This document shows, piece by piece, positions 6,512 to 13,696 of a stretch of 13,968 nt of DNA (position 1 is the stretch's first letter; every line of letters begins with the position of its first letter). Position numbers and translations under genes: made by a program. Under the pieces are notes generated by a model. It had not been told where the DNA came from and ran no database searches. It worked only from the letters and a program-made list of their open reading frames with translations. The stretch is from Balneolia bacterium (GTDB taxonomy: Bacteria > Bacteroidota > Rhodothermia > Balneolales > Cyclonatronaceae), in contig PXDL01000266.1 of assembly GCA_003566395.1 (NCBI GenBank), positions 1-13,968 on the forward strand, in the 5' to 3' direction.

Positions 6512-7996
6512 ATGAGTAAAGCCAACAAAAAAGATATAAACCCGATAACGCAGGAAGAGTCCTACCGCGATTTTGTCTCAAGCATAACCGAAGACGGAAA
6601 GCGCAACTGGATTTACCCCAAAAAACCGGACGGTCGCTGGTACCGAATACGGACGTGGGTAAGCTGGCTGTTGCTGGGGTTTCTATTTGCAGGACCGTTC
6701 ATCACCATAAGCGGAAACCCGATACTTCTGCTCAACATTTTTGAGCGCAAATTTGTGGTTTTCGGTGTGGTGTTCTGGCCGCAGGATTTCTATCTCTTTT
6801 TTCTGGCGATGATCACCCTGATTATCTTCATTGTGCTGTTTACCGCTATATGGGGGCGATTATTCTGTGGATGGGTGTGTCCGCAGACGATTTTTATGGA
6901 GATGCTGTTCAGGAAAATCGAATACTGGATTGAGGGTGACGCCAATCAGCAGAAAAGGCTGAATGCGGCCCCGCTGAGTCGGGATAAGATCATCAAAAAA
7001 ACGTCTAAGCATGCGCTGTTCATCACCCTTTCCGTTTTGATTGCGCATACGTTTATGGCGTACCTGATCGGAAAAGATCAGGTACTTGAAGTGGTGACGG
7101 CCGGACCGGCAAGTAATTGGCCCGCTTTCCTCGGAACCCTGGTGTTTACCGGGCTCTTTTACGGTGTGTTTGCACGCTTCAGGGAGCAGGTGTGTTTGGT
7201 TGCCTGCCCCTACGGCCGGTTTCAGTCGGTGCTTGTTGATAACGACAGCATCGCCGTAACCTATGATTTTGCCAGGGGAGAAGGCCGGGCCAAAGTGGGT
7301 GAGCGCATCAAAGAAGACGGGGTGGTTACCAACAGGCCAAAAAACGAACCGGATAAGGAGGTTTATGGCGACTGTATAGACTGTGAGCAGTGCGTAAAGG
7401 TTTGCCCGACCGGAATTGATATTCGCAACGGCATACAGCTTGAATGCATCAACTGCACGGCTTGTATTGATGCCTGCAATGAAGTTATGCGAAAAGTCGG
7501 AAAGCCTGAGGAACTAATCACCTATACGTCTTATAACGCGGTAGTGGAAGGAACTGAACCCCGTTTTTTCACCACCAGAGTGAAGGCCTATCTGGCGGTG
7601 TTTGCGATCGTTTTTTCCATTTTTATTTACTTGTTTGTCACGCGTCCGGAAGTTTACACAGTGATTCTTCGGGAGCCTGGCATGATGTACAACGAACTCC
7701 CGGACGACCGCTTCTCAAACTTTTATAATGCCAAGTTTTTCAACAAAACGTTTAACGAAACGGAAGTGGAACTCCGGCTGCATCACCCTGAAGGAGAAGT
7801 GCAGTGGCTGGGCGAGCAGGAAGTAATTCCGGGTCAGCAGCAGACCGAAAACCGAATAATGGTTTTTTTACACCGCGATCAGCTTGCCGGTGCGCAAACG
7901 CCTGTGGAATTCGGTGTTTATCTCGACGACAAATTACTTCAGACCATACGATCCGGATTTATCGGGCCGCAGCCGCGGCGTCCTCAACAAGAATAA
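6512..7996 (+). CDS. ccoG: cbb3 oxidase accessory ferredoxin CcoG (FixG), Cu reductase
   Basis: This polytopic membrane iron-sulfur protein has 494 residues. CcoG in Rhodobacter has been shown to reduce Cu(II) to Cu(I), feeding the copper pathway to the oxidase. Membrane segments lie near residues 46-68, 85-110, 165-190 and 355-375. CGWVCP (Cys119, Cys123) and CLVACP (Cys228, Cys232) are the paired membrane-edge motifs of the family. Two 4Fe-4S motifs follow at Cys288/291/294/298 and Cys312/315/318/322. The C-terminal 100 residues form the periplasmic Ig-like FixG_C domain. Length is typical. It starts 69 bp after the hairpin that follows ccoP and may be partly uncoupled from the structural genes. 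No clear Shine-Dalgarno precedes the ATG. Confidence 0.95.
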   Translation: MSKANKKDINPITQEESYRDFVSSITEDGKRNWIYPKKPDGRWYRIRTWVSWLLLGFLFAGPFITISGNPILLLNIFERKFVVFGVVFWPQDFYLFFLAMITLIIFIVLFTAIWGRLFCGWVCPQTIFMEMLFRKIEYWIEGDANQQKRLNAAPLSRDKIIKKTSKHALFITLSVLIAHTFMAYLIGKDQVLEVVTAGPASNWPAFLGTLVFTGLFYGVFARFREQVCLVACPYGRFQSVLVDNDSIAVTYDFARGEGRAKVGERIKEDGVVTNRPKNEPDKEVYGDCIDCEQCVKVCPTGIDIRNGIQLECINCTACIDACNEVMRKVGKPEELITYTSYNAVVEGTEPRFFTTRVKAYLAVFAIVFSIFIYLFVTRPEVYTVILREPGMMYNELPDDRFSNFYNAKFFNKTFNETEVELRLHHPEGEVQWLGEQEVIPGQQQTENRIMVFLHRDQLAGAQTPVEFGVYLDDKLLQTIRSGFIGPQPRRPQQE

Positions 7997-8028
7997 TTTA
8001 TACTTCATACCCTTAACAGACCTGAACT

Positions 8029-8502
8029 ATGCAACAGCAAAACGAAACCGAAAAAGAAAAAGAGTGGAAATGGCCGCTAGGTATATTCCTGTTTTATATG
8101 ACGTTCGTAGTGGCTACCCTGGCCTTTGTGTTATTTACTTTTACCCAAAAAACCGATCTTGTTGTGGAGAAATACTATGAAGCAACCATAACGTATCAGG
8201 ATCATATCGACAAGGCTTCACGGGCGCTTAATCTTGAGCAGCCGCTGAAGGTTGAAGCAAGCGGCAGAAATGTATCGGTGGTTTTCCCCGGGAACATGGC
8301 CGCTGACGAGCTTTCCGGAACCATTGTATTATATCGTCCTTCAGGCTCGGGAATGGACATGAAACTACCCGTGCAGCCCGATGCTTCAGGGATACAGGCA
8401 TTGTCCTTCGACGATAAAGCCGGCGGCCTCTGGAAAGTAAAGGTGGAATGGCGGCACCAGGAGCTTGATTACTTCGCAGAGTCATCCGTCTTCATACAGT
8501 AA
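8029..8502 (+). CDS. ccoH: cbb3 oxidase assembly protein CcoH (FixH)
   Basis: This 157-residue protein has a charged N-terminus, one membrane helix at about 15-38 and a periplasmic domain. The VEKYYEATITYQDHIDKASRA stretch just after the helix is the FixH/CcoH hallmark (a YY pair followed by YQ and an acidic-rich helix). CcoH is thought to act in late assembly or stability of cbb3 oxidase and co-purifies with the complex in some bacteria. It is 32 bp after ccoG and is the last cbb3 gene in this locus. No SenC, CcoA or TauE/SafE-type maturation gene follows before the next cluster. Confidence 0.9.
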   Translation: MQQQNETEKEKEWKWPLGIFLFYMTFVVATLAFVLFTFTQKTDLVVEKYYEATITYQDHIDKASRALNLEQPLKVEASGRNVSVVFPGNMAADELSGTIVLYRPSGSGMDMKLPVQPDASGIQALSFDDKAGGLWKVKVEWRHQELDYFAESSVFIQ

Positions 8503-8526
8503 AGCATAATTAAGGAGCTGCGCTTT

Positions 8527-8580
8527 GGCCGGGCCTGAATTTCAGCAGGGAACGGCCGGCGTCCGGGCATTATCTTTTTT
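8527..8580 (+). terminator. Possible terminator after ccoH
   Basis: The gap after ccoH (8503-8642) is GC-rich and dyad-rich. GGCCG (8527-8531) can pair with CGGCC (8553-8557), enclosing a small CTGAA/TTCAG hairpin. A competing short CCGG/CCGG hairpin (8556-8566) lies just before a run of six T at 8575-8580. Either fold followed by the T-run resembles a weak intrinsic terminator, which fits the change from cbb3 genes to an unrelated housekeeping cluster. The stems are short and imperfect, so confidence is low. The remaining 60 bp before yicC presumably hold the yicC promoter, which I could not pin down. Confidence 0.35.
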
Positions 8581-8642
8581 ATGTGAATAAATCGGGAGTT
8601 CGTTACCTTTAAGCCTCACTTAAGTAAAGCAAATTCCCTTTT

Positions 8643-9524
8643 ATGGTTGAATCAATGACCGGCTTCGGCCGGGCTCAGGTACAGGCAGACGGCTATTCGG
8701 TCGATACAGAAATACGGACGGTAAACAACCGCTACTGCGATGTAAATATCAAGTTACCAGCTGACTTTCAGTTTCATGAACCCGTACTCCGGTCGCGGCT
8801 TCAGCAGCAGTTCGGCAGAGGTAAGGTATCGGTAACGATAAAGCTTGAGCAAACAGGCGGAGAGAAGACCCGTGTCCGTGTGGATGAGGAGATGGCCACG
8901 GCCTATCATCAAATGCTGCTTCAGCTTGGCCGGAAACTGGGTCTGAGTACCGGGCCGGGGTTTTCGGACTTATTGAGCTTCAACGACATCTTCATCAAAG
9001 CAAGCATGGATGAAGAAAAGCAACTGCAAATCCTGCAAAAAATTGATGAAACCGTTCAGGAGGCTGCCGACAAAACCGTGGAGATGCGCAGGGATGAAGG
9101 TAAGGCCCTGGCCGGTGATCTTCTTGAGCGCATAGACGCCATCGAGACTATAACAACCTCCATACAGGGTACCTCCGGGGACCGAATCGTAGCTGCGCGG
9201 GAAAAACTTCAGGAGCGGATTACCACGCTTCTTTCTGATGAGTCTTACGATAAGGATCGGCTTGAGCTGGAAATTGCTCTTTTGGCCGACAAGCTCGACA
9301 TCACCGAAGAAATTGTGCGGCTGAATGCACATCTTCGCTTTTTTCGGGAAGCCCTGCAGGCCAATGCTTCTTCGGGCCGTAAACTGAATTTCCTGATGCA
9401 GGAGATGCTAAGGGAAATCAATACCATCGGCTCGAAAGCCTACAATGCGGATATCGCGCATCAGGTGGTGGAAGTGAAGGAAATTATTGAGATCATCCGG
9501 GAACAGATCCAAAATCTGGTATAG
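8643..9524 (+). CDS. yicC: YicC-family endoribonuclease
   Basis: This 293-residue protein has both family hallmarks: the N-terminus MVESMTGFGRAQ, followed by a TEIRTVNNRYCDV stretch, and a C-terminal region ending in REINTIGSKAYNADIAHQVVE and IIREQIQNL. E. coli YicC is a cytoplasmic endoribonuclease linked to small-RNA turnover and stationary-phase survival. The role here is transferred by family only. The central part (about 120-220) is helical and charged. Length is normal. It stands 3 bp before gmk, the common yicC-gmk pairing in bacteria, and opens the housekeeping cluster. No Shine-Dalgarno is seen before the ATG. Confidence 0.93.
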   Translation: MVESMTGFGRAQVQADGYSVDTEIRTVNNRYCDVNIKLPADFQFHEPVLRSRLQQQFGRGKVSVTIKLEQTGGEKTRVRVDEEMATAYHQMLLQLGRKLGLSTGPGFSDLLSFNDIFIKASMDEEKQLQILQKIDETVQEAADKTVEMRRDEGKALAGDLLERIDAIETITTSIQGTSGDRIVAAREKLQERITTLLSDESYDKDRLELEIALLADKLDITEEIVRLNAHLRFFREALQANASSGRKLNFLMQEMLREINTIGSKAYNADIAHQVVEVKEIIEIIREQIQNLV

Positions 9525-9527
9525 ATA

Positions 9528-10103
9528 ATGGCGGTCAAACCCGGCAAAGTAGTGGTGATTACAGCTCCCAGCGGTGCAGGGAAAACCACAATCGCTAAAA
9601 AGTTGCTTAACGAGATCCCGAAGCTGGTTTTCTCGGTATCCGGGACAACGCGTCCGCCGCGGAGCGGAGAAGTACACGGCAAAGATTACTACTTTCTATC
9701 CCGCAAGGAATTCGACCGGTATATTGAGGAAGGAGAGTTTATTGAGTGGGAGGAATTTTACAACGGTACGAGATACGGCACACTGCGCAGCGATGTTGAA
9801 TCTCATCGGGAAAAAGGGTACTTTGTCCTGTTTGATGTAGAGGTGAACGGCGCCGTCAGTCTGAAAAACGTTTTTGGATCCGATTGCATCACTCTTTTTA
9901 TCAAAGCCCCTGATTTACAGACCCTTGAAAACAGACTCAAAAGCAGGGGAACCGAATCGGAGCAGACTCTTGAGCTTCGGCTCGAACGAGCTAAAATGGA
10001 GATCGAACAGGCTCAAAAATTCGATTATGTGGTCGTAAACGATGATTTTGAAAAGGCGTATGCCCGCGTGAAATCCATTGTTGATACGTTCATGAATTCT
10101 TAG
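9528..10103 (+). CDS. gmk: Guanylate kinase
   Basis: This 191-residue enzyme phosphorylates GMP to GDP with ATP in the cytoplasm, an essential step of GTP synthesis. The P-loop is PSGAGKTT at residues 14-21. The GMP-binding segment SGTTRPPRSGE (38-48) has the two conserved arginines, and the YGT element follows at 83-85. The lid arginines are in the LENRLKSRGTESE stretch near 130-145. All expected motifs are intact and the length is standard. It sits tightly after yicC (3 bp) and 51 bp before rpoZ, in an order found in many bacteria (yicC-gmk-rpoZ-coaBC). Confidence 0.97.
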   Translation: MAVKPGKVVVITAPSGAGKTTIAKKLLNEIPKLVFSVSGTTRPPRSGEVHGKDYYFLSRKEFDRYIEEGEFIEWEEFYNGTRYGTLRSDVESHREKGYFVLFDVEVNGAVSLKNVFGSDCITLFIKAPDLQTLENRLKSRGTESEQTLELRLERAKMEIEQAQKFDYVVVNDDFEKAYARVKSIVDTFMNS

Positions 10104-10154
10104 AAGATCGTTCGCCTAACTTTTTTTGCAAAACCTTTTATAATTTAATTAGCT

Positions 10155-10451
10155 ATGCCACTTCGCGCACTTGATGTAGAACATATCCAGGACATTACCG
10201 GAAATCTTTACGAGTCTATCGTTATTATGTCCAAGCGGTCCCGGCAGATTGCCGCCCGTGAAAAAGTAGAGCTTGATGAAAAACTCAAATACTTTGAAGG
10301 TTTTGAAGAAGAAGACGAGTTTTCCTTCAACGAAGAGCAGGAGCGGATTTCCAAAGAATATGAGAGAAGACCGCATCCGGCCCAGCGTTCGGTTGACGAA
10401 CTTCTCGATAGTAAAACATCCTACCGATACCCGGATAATTTAAGTGACTGA
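10155..10451 (+). CDS. rpoZ: RNA polymerase omega subunit (Rpb6-like)
   Basis: This 98-residue protein has the omega core in residues 12-45: GNLYESIVIMSKRSRQIAAR resembles the conserved N-terminal helix region of omega/Rpb6, including the SKRSRQI element. The C-terminal half is highly acidic and then basic, without a recognisable fold. Omega helps assemble and stabilise the beta-prime subunit of RNA polymerase. The slot between gmk and coaBC is the classic rpoZ position, which supports the call. A short T-rich stretch (about 10122-10136) in the 51-bp gap after gmk has no stem I could find and is not called as a terminator. It ends 5 bp before coaBC. Confidence 0.88.
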   Translation: MPLRALDVEHIQDITGNLYESIVIMSKRSRQIAAREKVELDEKLKYFEGFEEEDEFSFNEEQERISKEYERRPHPAQRSVDELLDSKTSYRYPDNLSD

Positions 10452-10456
10452 TTCAG

Positions 10457-11689
10457 ATGCTGCCTGCACACCCCTTATCGGGTAAGCGAGTCGTTTTAGG
10501 CGTTACCGGCGGTATTGCCGCCTATAAGGCAGCGGTTTTACTCAGAGAATTACAGAAAATAGGAGCGGACGTGCGTTGTGTAATGACGCCTTCCGCTCTT
10601 CGTTTTTTAGGCCGGGATACGATGAGCGCTCTCACCCGGCAGCCGGTGCCCTCAGACGTATTCCCCGATGATGCCGATATTTCCGAAAGCTGGTCGCGCC
10701 ATATCCACTGGGCGGAATGGGCCGACCTTGTACTTATAGCTCCGTGCACGGCCAACACACTGGCCAAAATAACCCACGGGCATTCCGACAATATGGTGAC
10801 CTCTCTGGTGCTTGCCGCGCGTTGCCCTGTATTTTTGTGCCCTACAATGGATGGCGGCATGTACGAGGCTCCGGCCACACGAATGAATCGCGAACTGGCC
10901 AAAGAGCTTGGTTTTCAGCTTATTGAGCCCGACCACGGTTATCTGGCAAGCGGTCTTGAAGACACCGGCAGGCTTCCCGAACCCCACGAGATTATAAGCC
11001 GGTTAGCTGGTTTTCCCGGTTTTACAGATTACAAGCCCCTGCTTGGGAAAAAAGTGACCGTAACCGCCGGGCCCACCCGCGAATATGCCGATGCCGTCCG
11101 CTTTATTTCCAATCCGAGCAGCGGCAAAATGGGTGTGGCGATGGCGGTGGCCGCCCGCGACCTCGGAGCCGAAGTCACGCTCATCCACGGTAAGCTTTCG
11201 GTTCCTGTACCTGCGGGGGTGAGCGCCGTCCCGATTATATCTGCCGGGGATCTCTTTGAGGCCGTTAAAGCGCAACATGAGGTGACCGACATCTTTATTA
11301 TGGCTGCGGCCGTTTCCGATTTCAGGCCGAAACAGCGCGCGCTTCACAAGGTTAAGAAAGAGGGCGCTGCAATGAATATAGAGCTGGAGCCGACACCGGA
11401 TTCTCTCAAGTGGCTTGGTGAAAACCGCCTTGATCATCAGATATTGATCGGTTTTGCGATGGAAACCGAAAACCTGATTCCATCGGCTACTGAAAAGCGG
11501 AAAAAGAAAAAGGCCGATTACATTGTGGCAAACTCCATCAGTGGTGATGCTTCGGGTTTTGAAACCGATGAGAATGAAGTGCATCTGATTGGTCCGTTAG
11601 GAGAACCCGCGTCTTATAAGGGCAGCAAAGAGGACGTTGCCTTTTCGGTGCTTCGCGCCGTTTTTGGTAATGAGGTTGAAAGGGGATGA
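10457..11689 (+). CDS. coaBC: Bifunctional phosphopantothenoylcysteine decarboxylase / phosphopantothenate-cysteine ligase
   Basis: This 410-residue two-domain enzyme converts 4'-phosphopantothenate plus cysteine to 4'-phosphopantetheine in coenzyme A synthesis. The CoaC flavoprotein domain (about 1-185) starts with GVTGGIAAYKA and has the catalytic His82 in HIHWAEWADLV. It aligns without gaps to the E. coli Dfp active site at an offset of +7. The CoaB domain (about 193-400) has TAGPTREYADAVRFISN, SSGKMG and the AAAVSDFRP dimer/active-site motif. The residue equivalent to E. coli Asn125 is Asp132 (PTMDGGMY), and the one equivalent to catalytic Cys158 is Ser165 (ASG in place of ACG). I recall both variants from Bacteroidota CoaBC, so this is probably a lineage form and not a dead enzyme. 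The stop overlaps the next gene by ATGA. Confidence 0.95.
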   Translation: MLPAHPLSGKRVVLGVTGGIAAYKAAVLLRELQKIGADVRCVMTPSALRFLGRDTMSALTRQPVPSDVFPDDADISESWSRHIHWAEWADLVLIAPCTANTLAKITHGHSDNMVTSLVLAARCPVFLCPTMDGGMYEAPATRMNRELAKELGFQLIEPDHGYLASGLEDTGRLPEPHEIISRLAGFPGFTDYKPLLGKKVTVTAGPTREYADAVRFISNPSSGKMGVAMAVAARDLGAEVTLIHGKLSVPVPAGVSAVPIISAGDLFEAVKAQHEVTDIFIMAAAVSDFRPKQRALHKVKKEGAAMNIELEPTPDSLKWLGENRLDHQILIGFAMETENLIPSATEKRKKKKADYIVANSISGDASGFETDENEVHLIGPLGEPASYKGSKEDVAFSVLRAVFGNEVERG

Positions 11690-12258
11690 AGAAAACCGGG
11701 TTGCTCATAGCTATAATGCTGCTGTTTCAAAGCGCCGACCTTAGCGCACAAATAAATGATACTCCGGTTAACTTTATTGAGCCGGGATACCAGATGAGCG
11801 TGATTTTTGACGAACCCATGCATTTCCTTGAAATTGAAACCGGGAAAAACCGGGTTTCCGGATGGTCTTACGGGGCCGTGCTTCAGTTTGGGGTATCTGA
11901 TGTGAAAAGGGAATCAAACGATGTCCGTGAGACGATAAACCGGTTGTGGTACACCGGTATCAGGCTCAATTACTCCCGAATGCTTACGATCCGGCACGGC
12001 TATTACGCCGGCCTTACTACCGGCCTCGGCGGGGTAAATCTTCGGGTGGTGGAAGGCCTGGAAAACGGAATTTCAAACATGTCGAATGATGGGGGCATGA
12101 TGATAGTATTTCGGCCTGAAGTCGGATTTCGGGTGCAGTTTTCATACCGAACGCGCATGCACATCGGTACCAATATGCTGTATGCGCCTTTGCTCTCTGG
12201 CGGCAGGGCCCTGACCGGGATACCTGCTTTTCGGATTGGATTCAGATTCGGAGAGTGA
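11686..12258 (+). CDS. Predicted small outer-membrane beta-barrel protein, function unknown
   Basis: I do not recognise a specific family. The 190-residue product begins with a clear signal peptide (lysines, a hydrophobic run at about 5-15, then LSAQ with likely cleavage after Ala21). The mature part shows alternating hydrophobic and polar strands rich in aromatics and glycine, for example around 58-70, 88-105 and 133-165. It ends in RIGFRFGE, compatible with a final beta strand of an eight-stranded barrel. The start overlaps the coaBC stop (ATGA at 11686-11689), so it is probably translated with coaBC although a metabolic link is not obvious. Bacteroidota often carry a different envelope gene (DUF4835 type) at this place after coaBC. 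No mature-part cysteine or catalytic motif is visible. Confidence 0.72.
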   Translation: MKKTGLLIAIMLLFQSADLSAQINDTPVNFIEPGYQMSVIFDEPMHFLEIETGKNRVSGWSYGAVLQFGVSDVKRESNDVRETINRLWYTGIRLNYSRMLTIRHGYYAGLTTGLGGVNLRVVEGLENGISNMSNDGGMMIVFRPEVGFRVQFSYRTRMHIGTNMLYAPLLSGGRALTGIPAFRIGFRFGE

Positions 12259-12701
12259 TGGAGGCGCCTGCATCCCCGGCAAAAACTAAACCAAGCGGGT
12301 TACAGCGGGAACAAACGGTGCTCGGGTTGCTTCTTCTGAGTTGTGTTCTGAGCTTACTACTGCTGATTGTGATTCCGCAGCCTGAACATACATCTCTGAG
12401 CGATGCCGGCATTATCGACCGCGCTATTGAGAGACATACCTCCCATTACGGCATTTCTAAAACGGACATCAGGACGCGCGAAATTAAGGTTGACAGCCTG
12501 TTCTCCCGTAAAGAATTCACGATTCGGGTTTCCCCTGATTTCCCCGGTACAACGGTGCATGCCAGGCTCGCCGCAGAACTAAAGCCGCTGCGTGTAGGGA
12601 TTGAGGGAGAGCGTTTTTTCCCCGAAAATCGCCTCGAACTTCGTTTCATTTATGCGGGTAAACTGGTCCGGACCGCCGTCTTCATTGTTGAAACGGACTA
12701 A
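12258..12701 (+). CDS. Single-pass membrane protein of unknown function
   Basis: No family is recognised. The 147-residue product has a short basic cytoplasmic N-terminus, one strong membrane helix at about 20-39, and a roughly 105-residue domain likely in the periplasm with mixed helix and strand character. It has no Cys after the helix and no obvious catalytic motif. The chosen start is the ATG at 12258, whose first base is the last base of the upstream stop (TGATG) and which has GGAGAG at 12250-12255. A GTG at 12255 immediately before it is less likely. The overlap couples it to the barrel protein, so the two may act together in the envelope. It ends 3 bp before the convergent thioesterase stop. 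The two stops lie in a small CTAA-GCG-TTAG dyad, and no real terminator fits between the genes. Confidence 0.7.
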   Translation: MEAPASPAKTKPSGLQREQTVLGLLLLSCVLSLLLLIVIPQPEHTSLSDAGIIDRAIERHTSHYGISKTDIRTREIKVDSLFSRKEFTIRVSPDFPGTTVHARLAAELKPLRVGIEGERFFPENRLELRFIYAGKLVRTAVFIVETD

Positions 12702-12704
12702 GCG

Positions 12705-13460
12705 TTAGCGTGTCCAGCTGCTTTCCATAAGGCAAACCGGCTTTTTGTCCGAATCCCTTATCAGCATGTGCCGGAAATCGTGCCCGTCACCCTGGGAGGG
12801 AATTGAGTAGGCGGAAACCACATCACCATAAAAACATTCCGCTTTAAACACGATGTCGAAACGGCGCAGCTGCTGCTTATCGAATATTTCCTCCGGCACG
12901 CTTTCCATTGCCCATTCCATATAGCGGACGTTGTTGACATGCCGGTTCAGATCAAGATCGTGCTTTCGGACCGAAAAGGTTGTCTTACGGGAGCTTCCGG
13001 TTTCTTCATCCGGATTGAAGCCGCTTTGGCGCGTTGATGGAAACGGCATAATTCGCGGCCCGAAACGCTCACTGATGGACGAAACTTCTTCCGGTACCGG
13101 AACCACATTTCGGGAAGCGAGATCCAGAATTACCCAGCCGGAAGTAGCTTTTACGAGAAGATTGCCGTTCTGATCCTCGGCTTTATAATCCCTGTAGGCC
13201 AAAATGCGGCTTGAGCCCGATGGATATGTTGTAATGGTGATGGTGTCGCCGTCCGACGGAAACGTGAGGATTTCGACGCAGAAACGCTGCAGCACCCAGG
13301 TCTGACCGCTTTCATGCAGCGAACGAACCGACCAGCCGAGTACTTCGGCATGTTTCCCGGCTCCGTACTGCAATAAATTCAGAAGGTGGGAAGGAGTTAG
13401 TTTTCCGTCTGAGTTTGTTTCGAAGGTTCGGACGGTGTGCTCAAAAACGAAGGGCTTCAT
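12705..13460 (-). CDS. Acyl-ACP thioesterase (FatA/FatB-like, double hotdog)
   Basis: This 251-residue enzyme is predicted to release free fatty acids from acyl carrier protein in the cytoplasm. Two hotdog repeats are visible. The first (about 1-130) has a helix region with GAGKHAEVLGW, and the second (about 158-251) has the DLDLNRHVNNVRYMEW signature. Asn172, His174, Glu208 and Cys209 match the catalytic set described for plant FatA/FatB (Asn, His and the acidic/Cys pair in the EC motif). Bacterial members are frequent in Bacteroidota. Substrate chain length cannot be read from the sequence. It is monocistronic as far as can be seen and converges on the plus-strand cluster. A weak minus-strand promoter may be TTAACG (13501-13506) with TAATAA (13479-13484), which would overlap the left arm of the adjacent inverted repeat. 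Confidence 0.88.
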   Translation of the reverse strand: MKPFVFEHTVRTFETNSDGKLTPSHLLNLLQYGAGKHAEVLGWSVRSLHESGQTWVLQRFCVEILTFPSDGDTITITTYPSGSSRILAYRDYKAEDQNGNLLVKATSGWVILDLASRNVVPVPEEVSSISERFGPRIMPFPSTRQSGFNPDEETGSSRKTTFSVRKHDLDLNRHVNNVRYMEWAMESVPEEIFDKQQLRRFDIVFKAECFYGDVVSAYSIPSQGDGHDFRHMLIRDSDKKPVCLMESSWTR

Positions 13461-13478
13461 GAAGAAAAAAATGAAGGT

Positions 13479-13629
13479 TTATTAGAAGGCTTTGCAGAAC
13501 CGTTAATGTGCCTGTCTTCTGCCTTGTCACAAAAATGAAACCCTCGAATAGATAGCCTATGCTTCGGTTTTATTTTACTCCGGCGTTGAATACTAACAAA
13601 CTCTCTGGTTTATCAAAGCCTTCTATTAG
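13479..13629. repeat. Inverted-repeat-bounded intergenic element of about 151 bp
   Basis: The 16 bases at 13479-13494 (core TAGAAGGCTTTG) match the complement of 13614-13629 at 14 positions, including 12 perfect consecutive pairs. The enclosed DNA has further internal pairing. AACC/GGTT lies just inside the arms. A central hairpin is built from AAACC and GAA pairing with TTC and GGTTT around 13540-13577, with a short TAG/CTA stem inside. No reading frame of note is present. The structure fits a small non-autonomous inverted-repeat element, or a folded recombination site of the neighbouring recombinase. The flanks show no clear target-site duplication, and integron-type attC end boxes are not in the right places. 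The rest of 13461-13696 holds nothing else I can support. Confidence 0.5.
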
Positions 13630-13696
13630 TGTGATAGGCGGCCAATATACGAATTCAAACGGAGGGACATGGGATGATGCATCACGATACAAACCA

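Noticed and set aside
12255..12257. GTG start codon for the single-pass membrane protein
   Set aside because: An ATG follows directly at 12258, overlaps the upstream stop in a common TGATG arrangement and keeps a better ribosome binding site spacing.
12699..12707. Bidirectional terminator between the convergent genes
   Set aside because: Only 3 bp separate the two stops. The CTAA-GCG-TTAG dyad has 4-bp arms and is mostly made of the two stop codons themselves.
13585..13591. GTTGAAT, which fits the integron attC R' box pattern GTTRRRY
   Set aside because: No matching RYYYAAC partner lies at the right distance and orientation, and the box is not at the end of the inverted repeats. A 7-base degenerate match is expected by chance.
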